In this document: piece by piece, positions 1 to 5,755 of the stretch
How the letters are laid out: each line of letters begins with the position of its first letter
How positions within the stretch are numbered: position 1 is the stretch's first letter
NCBI GenBank assembly: GCA_937921505.1
Contig: CAKZUB010000082.1
Location: forward strand, 1-32,000
Origin: an uncultured Clostridia bacterium
Lineage (GTDB): Bacteria; Bacillota; Clostridia; Lachnospirales; Cellulosilyticaceae
DNA length: 32,000 bases
Direction of reading: 5' to 3'
The notes under the pieces: generated by a model
Told to the model about the DNA's origin: nothing
Database searches by the model: none
Seen by the model: only the letters and a program-made list of their open reading frames with translations
Program-made: the position numbers and the translations under genes

Positions 1-343
1 GTTTGGGTCGTAAAGCATCAGGACCAGCAATTCTAAAATCATTTACCCACTTAGTAATTAATGGTGGATTGTTTATGCCAACTGATAGAGCCAACTCCTG
101 ATAAGAGACCTCTGTTGATAAATATAACTCTACCACATGAATTTTAAATTCGAAAGTATATGTTTCATTTTTTCTAGAACGCATCAAGCCTTCTGCACCA
201 AAAGCTTTATATGCAGCTACCCAGTGCCGAACAGGTTTCTTATCTGGAATTCCATATTTCTTAGCTAAATAGGCATAGCTTCCTTCGTCATTTAAATAAG
301 CTTTTACCATTTCCATTTTCATTTCAAAACTATATTTTGCCAT
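1..343 (-). CDS. IS3-family transposase OrfA-like HTH protein, partial (C-terminus outside window)
   Basis: The reading frame opens at the ATG at 343 on the minus strand and stays open to the window edge (114 codons). It starts MAKYSFEMKMEMVKAYLNDE and contains two helix-turn-helix-like units, around residues 5-50 (with YAYLAKKYGIP) and 60-110 (with SYQELALSVGI...ITKWV). This is the arrangement of IS150-type OrfA proteins, which bind the element ends and are normally joined to the DDE integrase OrfB by -1 frameshifting. The Shine-Dalgarno AGGAGG (355-360, minus) lies 11 nt before the ATG and is buried in a hairpin. Function follows from the family; activity cannot be judged because orfB is not visible. 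Confidence 0.8.
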   Translation of the reverse strand, partial: MAKYSFEMKMEMVKAYLNDEGSYAYLAKKYGIPDKKPVRHWVAAYKAFGAEGLMRSRKNETYTFEFKIHVVELYLSTEVSYQELALSVGINNPPLITKWVNDFRIAGPDALRPK

Positions 344-348
344 AAAAA

Positions 349-399
349 AACTGACCTCCTATATGTTAGAATTTTAGGTCTAACATATAGGGGTCAGTT
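349..399 (-). promoter_or_regulatory. Terminal hairpin of the IS sequestering the OrfA ribosome-binding site
   Basis: CTATATGTTAGA (359-370) pairs with TCTAACATATAG (379-390) around an 8-nt loop. The stem extends outward through CTGACC (351-356) with GGTCAG (392-397) with a one-base bulge, giving roughly 20 paired bases. The AGGAGG of orfA lies in the stem. RNA entering from outside the element would fold this hairpin and hide the start site, a known protective device in several IS families. This is inferred here from pairing alone. Confidence 0.6.
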
Positions 400-500
400 C
401 AAGATAGTTTCGAGGGTTTTGCAATTGCTTTGATTAGGCTGGACTAGACGATTAATAGATATAACAATTAATTTCTTAAAGCTACATTAATATGTGGAAA

Positions 501-1106
501 CTAGTGAGAAACTGTTTTGCTTGGACGGAACATGGTGTAAATCGTCAATCCATCTAGGCTTTCAGTTCCTGTGAGCTTGTAGCCGAAGTGTTCATAGAGC
601 GCTAAGTTATTAGGATTCTCCGTATCGAGGCCAATTCCTATGGAAGAGGTATCTTCATCTACGATTGTGTGAATGGTGTTTAGCATTTTTTTACCTATGC
701 CCATGCCCATAAACTCAGGAGCTACACCAATGCAAATAAGGTAGTGGTGTTTTTCTTTTTGTCGATAACGAGTCGTCAACCGCATATAAGGATTTATCAT
801 TCTAAGTGGTTTTAATCCGAACTTTGTTAGAAAAGATGCTAGCGCTCTTATGAGTTTTATGGTCCCTAAGAGGGAGGACTTAGTCATTGGGCGCTCAAGG
901 CAAGCGACTGATGCGAGTTTAGAGCCATGATGTTCAAATAAGACTTGGCCACCAGTGCCTTCGCAGTAATGTATAACAAATTCGAAGAATTGTTGAGTTT
1001 TCTTTGCATTGTCAGAAAAGAGTTTGCAAGTCCATGGATCCTTTGCAAAGGCTTGACTTAGTAACAAGGATAGTTCAGTAGTGTTGAGTGATGTTGGTTT
1101 ATACAT
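501..1106 (-). CDS. GNAT family N-acetyltransferase
   Basis: A 201-residue protein with the GNAT fold, expected to move an acetyl group from acetyl-CoA to an amine. Residues about 120-150 hold beta4-alpha3 with the acetyl-CoA pyrophosphate loop (ICIGVAPEFMGMGIGKKML, Q/RxxGxG/A-like). Residues about 158-180 hold the typical GLDTENPNNLALYEHFGYKL segment that precedes the last strands. The N-terminal half is more divergent, so the substrate is unknown. The start at 1106 is supported by GGGGAGG 5 nt upstream. The gene begins immediately after the stop codon of the upstream membrane-protein gene, so the two are almost certainly cotranscribed and coupled. With the TetR gene further upstream this suggests a ligand-induced resistance or detoxification cassette, which is inference. 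Confidence 0.85.
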   Translation of the reverse strand: MYKPTSLNTTELSLLLSQAFAKDPWTCKLFSDNAKKTQQFFEFVIHYCEGTGGQVLFEHHGSKLASVACLERPMTKSSLLGTIKLIRALASFLTKFGLKPLRMINPYMRLTTRYRQKEKHHYLICIGVAPEFMGMGIGKKMLNTIHTIVDEDTSSIGIGLDTENPNNLALYEHFGYKLTGTESLDGLTIYTMFRPSKTVSH

Positions 1107-1658
1107 TTAGACCTCCCCAGAATGGTTTACAGAAAAACTGTAGATTACTTTCATCATATAGAGTAAATAGATAAGGGATATGGGCATTGGAAGCGAAATG
1201 CCACTTAAGACGTAGCCGATAATGGCTGTAGCGTAAAGTGCACCTGCCAGCAAGCGATGGTAGACTTTTTCCCTTAGACTATTTATAAGACAAGCGCTTA
1301 AAATGGTATACAACCAAATTGCGACAGCTATTAGCATCGGACTTTGAAGGACAGCAGCTAAGATGAGTGGTTGAATGTGTACAGCAATGAAGAGCCATCT
1401 GCCTTTAGGATGTGCATTGTAATGATTATTGGTGCCTGTGCTGAGATTGGCGACGACACCACCAGAGATATCTAAAAATAAAAGCCATAAGACTAGGTTT
1501 TGATACCATTTTAGCTCCAGCCAATAAGGGGCAGTAGACCAAGCTGCTGCAAGTGTTGCTGTTACTGTAAAAAGTAGGATTAGGATTAACTCAGATCTTT
1601 GTTGATGAGTGCCAAATAGCTCATGAAAGAACTTTGGAATACGTATAGATGTTTTCAT
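1107..1658 (-). CDS. Integral membrane protein of unknown function
   Basis: A protein of 183 residues when started at the ATG at 1658, chosen because GGAGG sits 8 nt upstream (TTATAAGGAGGTCCATAAA). A longer frame to 1718 has no such site. Hydrophobic stretches lie near residues 23-42, 52-71, 87-120 (probably two segments), 134-153 and 157-173, giving five or six membrane passes. Polar loops contain NNHYNAHPKGR before the third segment. I do not recognise the family. It sits between a TetR regulator upstream and a GNAT enzyme directly downstream (stop TAA abuts the next ATG). It is therefore likely regulated by the TetR protein and may be a transport or membrane-sensing partner, which is speculative. 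Confidence 0.75.
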   Translation of the reverse strand: MKTSIRIPKFFHELFGTHQQRSELILILLFTVTATLAAAWSTAPYWLELKWYQNLVLWLLFLDISGGVVANLSTGTNNHYNAHPKGRWLFIAVHIQPLILAAVLQSPMLIAVAIWLYTILSACLINSLREKVYHRLLAGALYATAIIGYVLSGISLPMPISLIYLLYMMKVIYSFSVNHSGEV

Positions 1659-1753
1659 TTTATGGACCTCCTTATAATAAATTGGTTGTAATTCCCTTTT
1701 TAACACCAAGCTATACACATTTGTACCAACGCATTTTTCAAGAAATTGGAGTC

Positions 1754-2350
1754 TTAGAGATAAGGTTTGATAAGTAATTGTAGTTTGTTTCTAATAGCAC
1801 TTTCAAATTTATCAAAAGACATAAACTCGTCGAAAGTGTAAAGAAGATATTCAGTAGTTACTGTGGCGTAAAGGATTTCGGAAAGCAGTTTTGCGTTCAT
1901 TCCATTTGATTCAAATTTTAATAAGACATTCATTTTTTCTTCGGCTTTTTTTACATAAGACATGTCTAAAGCTAATAACGTATGAAGTAAAGTATTGTTT
2001 TTTCTTGATAATTTCATTACCGAAATCATGATGTCAATAACAAACTGTTTTGGGATGCGATTGAGTTTTCTTAAGGGAATAATGAGAATATCTATGATTA
2101 CATCTACTGGATGAATCGATGATGGTGTTTCTGTTAAGTCTGGCTGTAGCGATAATTCTTCAAAGACAGCAATTAATATATCATCTTTTGTTGCAAAATA
2201 GTTAAAAATTGTTCCTTCTGCAATATTGCAGCGCTGAGCTATTATTTTTGTATTTGTTTTGGAATACCCTAAATCACTAAAAAGCTTGAAAGATTCTTTA
2301 ATGATTGAAGCTTTAGTTTCTTCTTTGTTCTGTTGTGTAATCCTTGCCAT
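1754..2350 (-). CDS. TetR/AcrR family transcriptional regulator
   Basis: A 198-residue regulator. Residues about 8-55 form the TetR DNA-binding domain, including SLGYSKTNTKIIAQRCNIAEGTIFNYFATKDDIL-like helix-turn-helix and the following YFxxKDDIL helix; the rest is an all-helical ligand-binding and dimerisation domain with no family-specific signature. The start at 2350 is supported by AGAGG 8 nt upstream. Its promoter carries two copies of a 22-bp palindrome, one over the -35 and one over the -10, so autorepression is very likely. It heads a unit with the membrane protein and GNAT gene on the same strand, about 95 nt and 0 nt apart respectively. The ligand is unknown. Confidence 0.92.
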   Translation of the reverse strand: MARITQQNKEETKASIIKESFKLFSDLGYSKTNTKIIAQRCNIAEGTIFNYFATKDDILIAVFEELSLQPDLTETPSSIHPVDVIIDILIIPLRKLNRIPKQFVIDIMISVMKLSRKNNTLLHTLLALDMSYVKKAEEKMNVLLKFESNGMNAKLLSEILYATVTTEYLLYTFDEFMSFDKFESAIRNKLQLLIKPYL

Positions 2351-2366
2351 TTTATTACCTCTCTTT

Positions 2367-2422
2367 TAATATGAGTTTACTCATATTATATCATATTTTA
2401 TAATATGAGTAAACTCATATTA
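2367..2422 (-). promoter_or_regulatory. TetR-unit promoter with two palindromic operators
   Basis: On the minus strand, -35 TTTACT (2408-2413) and -10 TATAAT (2385-2390) are separated by exactly 17 nt. Two 22-bp palindromes with 10-bp arms TAATATGAGT / ACTCATATTA and a 2-nt centre (TT or AA) lie at 2367-2388 and 2401-2422, 34 bp centre to centre, each covering one promoter box. Binding of the TetR protein encoded at 1754-2350 is inferred from position. Confidence 0.85.
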
Positions 2423-2510
2423 TCTACTTAGTAATACAGTATTGTTAAGGATTAGAGATAGATTTGAAGAGATAATGTATATTTTTTTGCTTGGAAATGA
2501 ATTATCAAAA

Positions 2511-2540
2511 TTGCATATGTATTACACTATGTGTTATAAT
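2511..2540 (+). promoter_or_regulatory. Probable promoter of the prenyltransferase gene
   Basis: TTGCAT (2511-2516) and TATAAT (2535-2540) are 18 nt apart, the best sigma-A-type match in the 254-bp gap before the prenyltransferase gene. Transcription from here would give a leader of about 130 nt that contains the hairpin at 2580-2615. Confidence 0.5.
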
Positions 2541-2579
2541 TTGTTAGCACATACATCTGTACACCGGATACGCGTATGG

Positions 2580-2615
2580 CATATAGCAACGCAGATCCTG
2601 GTGTTGCTGCATATG
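2580..2615 (+). promoter_or_regulatory. Stable hairpin in the prenyltransferase leader
   Basis: CATATAGCAAC (2580-2590) pairs with GTTGCT (2603-2608) and, past a 2-nt bulge, ATATG (2611-2615), giving 11 paired bases around a 12-nt loop. A 10-bp perfect palindrome ATACGCGTAT (2568-2577) lies immediately upstream. This segment is distinctly more GC-rich than its surroundings. There is no U-run, so it is not a terminator. Its role is unknown. Confidence 0.4.
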
Positions 2616-2676
2616 TTGTAGAATAATAATAAGACAATAATTCAAAACCCTATTTCACTAGGGAAAGGGGGATATC

Positions 2677-3534
2677 ATGATAAATAATAGTAAACTCAGA
2701 GGGTTAATTGAGTTGGTACGACCAGAGCTGCCGTTTGCTGCAGGAATTTGTGTAATCGTTGGAGAAATCATTGCACTTGGTAGCTTACCTTCATTTTCCA
2801 AGCTATTACTGGGATTTTTATGGGGTTTTTTCTTATCCAGCCCGGCAATGATTCTAAATGATTATTTTGACATTGAGGTTGATAGAGTCAATGCACCGCA
2901 CAGGCCATTGCCCTCTGGATTGATCTCGTCTGCTGCATGCATTTACTTAGCCATCATCACAATGTTGGTCGGGTTGATAGTCTCGTCTTTTATTGGCTTA
3001 TCGACCATTTTGATATATGTTATCTTCTGGCTTATCGGTTTCTTGTATAATTGGAGATTGAAAGAAAAGGGACTATTGGGCAATTTGTTGGTTAGTTCTT
3101 CAGTTGCCATTACTATTATCTTTGGTGGTATTGTGGTTGGACAGCCCTGGAATAAAGCTGTTTGGATTATTAGTCTGATGGTCTTTGTTTTTAACCTTGG
3201 AGAGGAAATCGCATCAGATGCACTGGACATTGAGGGTGATAAAAAGCGAAATGGGAAGTCGATCGCGACACTTATAGGGAAAAAGAATGCACTTCGTATT
3301 TCAGTAGCACTATTCATGCTGATGATCATACTTAGTTTTCTACCATATTTTTTGAAGTTACTTGGAGTGAGCTACTTGATCATAATCTCCCTTATGGATG
3401 TACTGATACTTTATTTCGCAATCAAGCTATTAAAAAGTCAAACCATTGTTGCAGGCAAGACTTATGTTCGAAGACTATATCTGACGACTACAGTAATAGC
3501 GATACTTGCCATTATAATCATATCTTGCATGTGA
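2677..3534 (+). CDS. UbiA-family prenyltransferase
   Basis: A 285-residue integral membrane protein of the UbiA superfamily, which transfers a polyprenyl chain from its diphosphate to an acceptor. Both Asp-rich motifs are present: N61-D62-x-x-D65-x-x-x-D69 (NDYFDIEVDRVN) and D181-x-x-D184-x-x-x-D188 (DALDIEGDKKR), each expected to bind the prenyl diphosphate through magnesium. Seven to nine hydrophobic helices surround them. The start at 2677 follows AAAGGGGG. The sequence style resembles the digeranylgeranylglyceryl-phosphate synthase / homogentisate branch more than classical UbiA or MenA, but the acceptor cannot be named. No quinone, haem or lipid gene lies beside it. The gene stands alone, with its own promoter and a terminator at 3642-3676. 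Confidence 0.88.
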   Translation: MINNSKLRGLIELVRPELPFAAGICVIVGEIIALGSLPSFSKLLLGFLWGFFLSSPAMILNDYFDIEVDRVNAPHRPLPSGLISSAACIYLAIITMLVGLIVSSFIGLSTILIYVIFWLIGFLYNWRLKEKGLLGNLLVSSSVAITIIFGGIVVGQPWNKAVWIISLMVFVFNLGEEIASDALDIEGDKKRNGKSIATLIGKKNALRISVALFMLMIILSFLPYFLKLLGVSYLIIISLMDVLILYFAIKLLKSQTIVAGKTYVRRLYLTTTVIAILAIIIISCM

Positions 3535-3641
3535 GGTACACCAACGTTATTTTTTAGTTTTTCCTATTATGATAGAGTTAATTAAGATAATCAAATTTAA
3601 TGTATTTGTTGTAGAATAAGTAGAGAAAAGACAAAAAGTGA

Positions 3642-3676
3642 AAAAACCACACGATTCATCGAATAGTGTGGTTTTT
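3642..3676. terminator. Bidirectional rho-independent terminator
   Basis: AAAAACCACAC (3642-3652) pairs with GTGTGGTTTTT (3666-3676), an 11-bp stem with a 13-nt loop and T-runs on both strands. It separates the convergent prenyltransferase and methyltransferase genes. Confidence 0.9.
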
Positions 3677-3711
3677 GTTCAACAAGTTTAAAACAATTAT
3701 TGTAAAAAAGC

Positions 3712-4458
3712 TTATCTATTTACAGACATAACATAAAAAACATAGCTGTATTCAGAATAATATTTGTGGTATAGATTAATTTCTGATTGAAGTATATTAA
3801 TAGCTTGTTTTGCAACTTCATTATCTTTATACTTTTCAAGCATTCTATTAAGATTATTTTGTAGGGGATTATAATAGTTATCTGTCCAATCGGTGATAGG
3901 TGAAACAAAGTGAGACTTATAACTATATCCACTATTTTCAATTTGATTTATTTTATTTTTTATGGTATCAATCTGTGGATAGTCGGAATGCCAAAAATCA
4001 TAGATTTCCTTTGAGGGATGATCTATTAGCCAACTGATCTCGCTGCAAATAAGATATCCATCATCTTTTAATAATCTATTCCAATCACGAAGGCCATTTT
4101 GAAATCCAGCGATGTAAATAGCACCCTCTGACCAGATTAAGTCAAAGGAATGGTCTTCAAAGGGCATTTCAAACATTGATATACACTTTCCTACAACTCT
4201 ATCAGATACTCCATGATCCTTTGCAGTTTTATTTAAATTTTCTATAAATGAGGTACTATTGTCTATTGCAATAATTGAGGCATTGGGAAATTCTTTTGCT
4301 AATAGTATTGTATGAATGCCGTTACCACAACCAACGTCTAAAATCTTGATAGGCTCACTTGATTTATTAAACACAGATACTGCTTTTAATGTAGAAGCTT
4401 TACTACCAGGACCAAGTCTATCTAAATTTTTAAATGCTTCAAAAAAATATTTTTCCAT
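3712..4458 (-). CDS. Class I SAM-dependent methyltransferase
   Basis: A 248-residue protein with the Rossmann-like class I methyltransferase fold. Motif I is at residues 38-47 (IKILDVGCGNGIHT), the acidic end of strand beta2 follows at about residue 65 (SIIAIDNS), and beta4 with FDLIWSEGAIYI lies around 105-117. The acceptor is not evident. The C-terminal third (residues 160-248, Tyr- and Asn-rich) is the likely substrate-recognition part. The start at 4458 has GGAGGG 6-8 nt upstream. The gene is monocistronic between a terminator and a roughly 150-nt leader that carries a possible 18-codon leader peptide and competing hairpins, a layout seen with inducible resistance genes. That comparison is inference. 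Confidence 0.88.
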   Translation of the reverse strand: MEKYFFEAFKNLDRLGPGSKASTLKAVSVFNKSSEPIKILDVGCGNGIHTILLAKEFPNASIIAIDNSTSFIENLNKTAKDHGVSDRVVGKCISMFEMPFEDHSFDLIWSEGAIYIAGFQNGLRDWNRLLKDDGYLICSEISWLIDHPSKEIYDFWHSDYPQIDTIKNKINQIENSGYSYKSHFVSPITDWTDNYYNPLQNNLNRMLEKYKDNEVAKQAINILQSEINLYHKYYSEYSYVFYVMSVNR

Positions 4459-4546
4459 TTTGTAACCCTCCAGTTAATTATTTGTACATACTGGAATGCA
4501 GGAGGGACAATAATTAATTATAAATTACCTAAAAAACCCCTCCTGC
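4459..4546 (-). promoter_or_regulatory. Putative attenuator hairpins in the methyltransferase leader
   Basis: In minus-strand RNA, GCAGGAGGG (4538-4546) pairs with CCCTCCTGC (4498-4506). The adjoining TCCAGT pairs with ACTGGA, which overlaps the GGAGGG Shine-Dalgarno of the methyltransferase. CCCTCC could alternatively pair with that Shine-Dalgarno. Three mutually competing segments downstream of a small ORF suggest translational attenuation; this is structural inference only. Confidence 0.45.
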
Positions 4547-4581
4547 CTTAAAACGGACTCATTATTAATATATGTAAACAT
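4525..4581 (-). CDS. Putative 18-residue leader peptide
   Basis: The frame ATG (4581) to TAA (4525) encodes MFTYINNESVLRQEGFFR. It lies within the transcript expected from the promoter at 4615-4643. AAAGGA precedes the ATG by about 9 nt. Its last codons (AGG CAG GAG GGG) are the same bases that form the first arm of the hairpin with 4498-4506, so a ribosome on the leader would control folding. An overlapping alternative ATG eight bases upstream gives MCFYVYIY. No homologue is claimed. Confidence 0.35.
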   Translation of the reverse strand: MFTYINNESVLRQEGFFR

Positions 4582-4614
4582 AAAAACACATCCTTTCTAA
4601 ATATAGTTAGTGTT

Positions 4615-4643
4615 ATTCTATCACCCTAAAATTACCTTATCAA
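4615..4643 (-). promoter_or_regulatory. Promoter of the methyltransferase
   Basis: On the minus strand, TTGATA (4638-4643) and TAGAAT (4615-4620) are spaced by 17 nt. Transcription would begin near 4608 and give a leader of about 150 nt. Confidence 0.65.
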
Positions 4644-4797
4644 TAAATGTTAATAACATATACTGAATGTTTCAAATATATTTCTAATACTTATGACCCA
4701 ATACATGAGTCTGGATATTAATTATTGCTTAGCGGTTTGGTAGATTTGTAGATGTATATCATTAGCCTAGCTTAACTCTAAATCCTAAAATTTATGA

Positions 4798-4885
4798 TAT
4801 CACAGGAAAAGGGCTACGAGACACGGTGGGAAGCTCCTTAGAAAAAGCAAAGCATTATGACTTTTCCTTTGGGAGGCCTGTGATA
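4798..4885. other. Unidentified 88-nt inverted-repeat-bounded, possibly structured element
   Basis: TATCACAGG (4798-4806) and CCTGTGATA (4877-4885) are perfect 9-nt inverted repeats enclosing 70 nt. Inside, GGGCT (4811-4815) can pair with AGCTC (4832-4836), and GAAAAAG (4841-4847) with CTTTTC (4861-4866), giving a closing stem with two internal hairpins. The interior is more GC-rich than the surrounding gap. It matches no riboswitch class I can recall with confidence. It lies in the 525-bp gap between the divergent methyltransferase and TetR promoters. It could be an RNA element or a small non-autonomous mobile-element remnant. Confidence 0.4.
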
Positions 4886-4922
4886 ATCTTTAAATAAAGA
4901 AAATATTAAATCTATAATGGCA

Positions 4923-4969
4923 TTGACAATATATGGATCACATGATAACATACATGGTGAATGTATGTT
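4923..4969 (+). promoter_or_regulatory. Promoter and operator of the exporter-linked tetR gene
   Basis: TTGACA (4923-4928) and TAACAT (4946-4951) are 17 nt apart. The palindrome AACATACAT (4947-4955), 5 nt, ATGTATGTT (4961-4969) covers the -10 and transcription start. The same half-sites with the same 5-nt spacing recur before the ABC exporter genes at 5698-5718. Confidence 0.85.
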
Positions 4970-4983
4970 GAGGAGGAACCCAT

Positions 4984-5628
4984 GTGGCAAGAAATAAATT
5001 TCCAGAGGAAACTGTGAACTTAATCTTAGATGTTTCTACAAAGCTGTTTTTAGAAAAGGGATATGATAATACTACCATGGGGGACATTGTTGCAGACATG
5101 GGAGGATTGACTAGAGGTGCTGTTTACCATCATTTTAGAAATAAAGAAGAAATTTTAGAGGCTGTAATGTCAAGGATGTTTAAGGAAAACAACTTGATTT
5201 TTGAAATAGAACAAGAAAAGAATATGACTGGACTACAAAAAATAAAAAAATTATTAATATATTCTTTAACCGGTACAGAACAGCAACAATTATATACTTT
5301 TAGTCTATCTCTTATGAAAAATACCAGGCTTTTAGCTCGTCAGTTGGAAGAGTCTGTTACAGAATTAGCACCCTTAATTGAAAAATGGATTATAGAAGGT
5401 TATAAAGATGGTTCTATTCAAGAAGAAGACAGTAAAGAAACTGCTGAAACCATAGCAATTTTGTTAAATATTTGGGCCAACCCATCTATTTTTTCAGTAA
5501 CAAAGAAGCAATTAATCTCCAAGTTTCAGTATATGAGAAGGTTGTTTAATAGTTTAGGGATATCAATTATAGATGATGAAGTTATGAAGGCTTGTCTAAA
5601 ATATGCAGATAATATTTTATTAGAGTAG
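4984..5628 (+). CDS. TetR/AcrR family regulator of the adjacent ABC exporter
   Basis: A 214-residue protein starting at GTG 4984 with GAGGAGG 7 nt upstream; the overlapping ATG at 4982 is out of frame and soon stops. Residues about 8-55 are the TetR helix-turn-helix domain (FLEKGYDNTTMGDIVADMG, then TRGAVYHHFRNKEEILEAV, a very canonical YHHFxxKEEIL). The C-terminal helical domain resembles AcrR/TtgR-like multidrug sensors only in general form. An operator overlaps its own promoter and an identical half-site arrangement precedes the ABC exporter genes, so it probably represses both. It has its own terminator at 5649-5670. The inducer is unknown but is likely an exporter substrate such as an antimicrobial. 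Confidence 0.93.
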   Translation: MARNKFPEETVNLILDVSTKLFLEKGYDNTTMGDIVADMGGLTRGAVYHHFRNKEEILEAVMSRMFKENNLIFEIEQEKNMTGLQKIKKLLIYSLTGTEQQQLYTFSLSLMKNTRLLARQLEESVTELAPLIEKWIIEGYKDGSIQEEDSKETAETIAILLNIWANPSIFSVTKKQLISKFQYMRRLFNSLGISIIDDEVMKACLKYADNILLE

Positions 5629-5648
5629 GTTATAATGTGTAATGGATC

Positions 5649-5670
5649 ATCTGCCCTTTCTAGGGCAGAT
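5649..5670 (+). terminator. Rho-independent terminator of tetR
   Basis: ATCTGCCCT (5649-5657), a TTCT loop, AGGGCAGAT (5662-5670), then TATTTTT. The 9-bp perfect stem ends transcription before the exporter promoter. Confidence 0.88.
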
Positions 5671-5679
5671 TATTTTTAG

Positions 5680-5736
5680 ATACATAGATACATACATACA
5701 TACATTGCGAATGTATGTATGTATGTATGTATCTAT
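5680..5736 (+). promoter_or_regulatory. Operator of the ABC exporter with expanded CATA/TATG tetranucleotide repeats
   Basis: ACATACAT (5698-5705), 5 nt, ATGTATGT (5711-5718) is the same 8-5-8 operator as in the tetR promoter. It is enlarged by tandem CATA units on the left and TATG units on the right into a palindrome with 19-bp perfect arms around GCG (5707-5709). A clear -35/-10 pair was not found; the promoter probably lies within the repeats. Confidence 0.7.
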
Positions 5737-5755
5737 ATTAAGAGGAGGATTGATC

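Larger units (their letters stand above)
1..401 (-). mobile_element. IS3-family insertion sequence, left end (truncated by window)
   Basis: The element reads on the minus strand and runs off the window at position 1. Its outer end is the sequence TGAACTGACCCC (minus strand, ending at 401), a TG-starting terminal repeat of the kind seen in IS3-family elements. It is followed by a hairpin leader and an orfA-type HTH transposase gene. The other end and orfB lie outside the window, so target duplication and intactness cannot be judged. The flank at 402 onward looks like half of a rho-independent terminator. Confidence 0.8.

Noticed and set aside
2611..3625. Shared 12-mer GTTGTAGAATAA on both sides of the prenyltransferase gene as attachment sites
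   Set aside because: It is too short and AT-rich to be distinguished from chance, and there is no integrase or tRNA nearby.
5680..5736. Tandem CATA/TATG repeats as a CRISPR-like or simple microsatellite feature
   Set aside because: There are no spacers, and the repeats are symmetrical about the TetR operator, so they are better read as an enlarged operator.
5642..5755. In-frame N-terminal extension of the ABC ATPase beginning at 5642
   Set aside because: It translates the tetR terminator and the palindromic operator; a strong ribosome-binding site and the normal family start occur at 5756.
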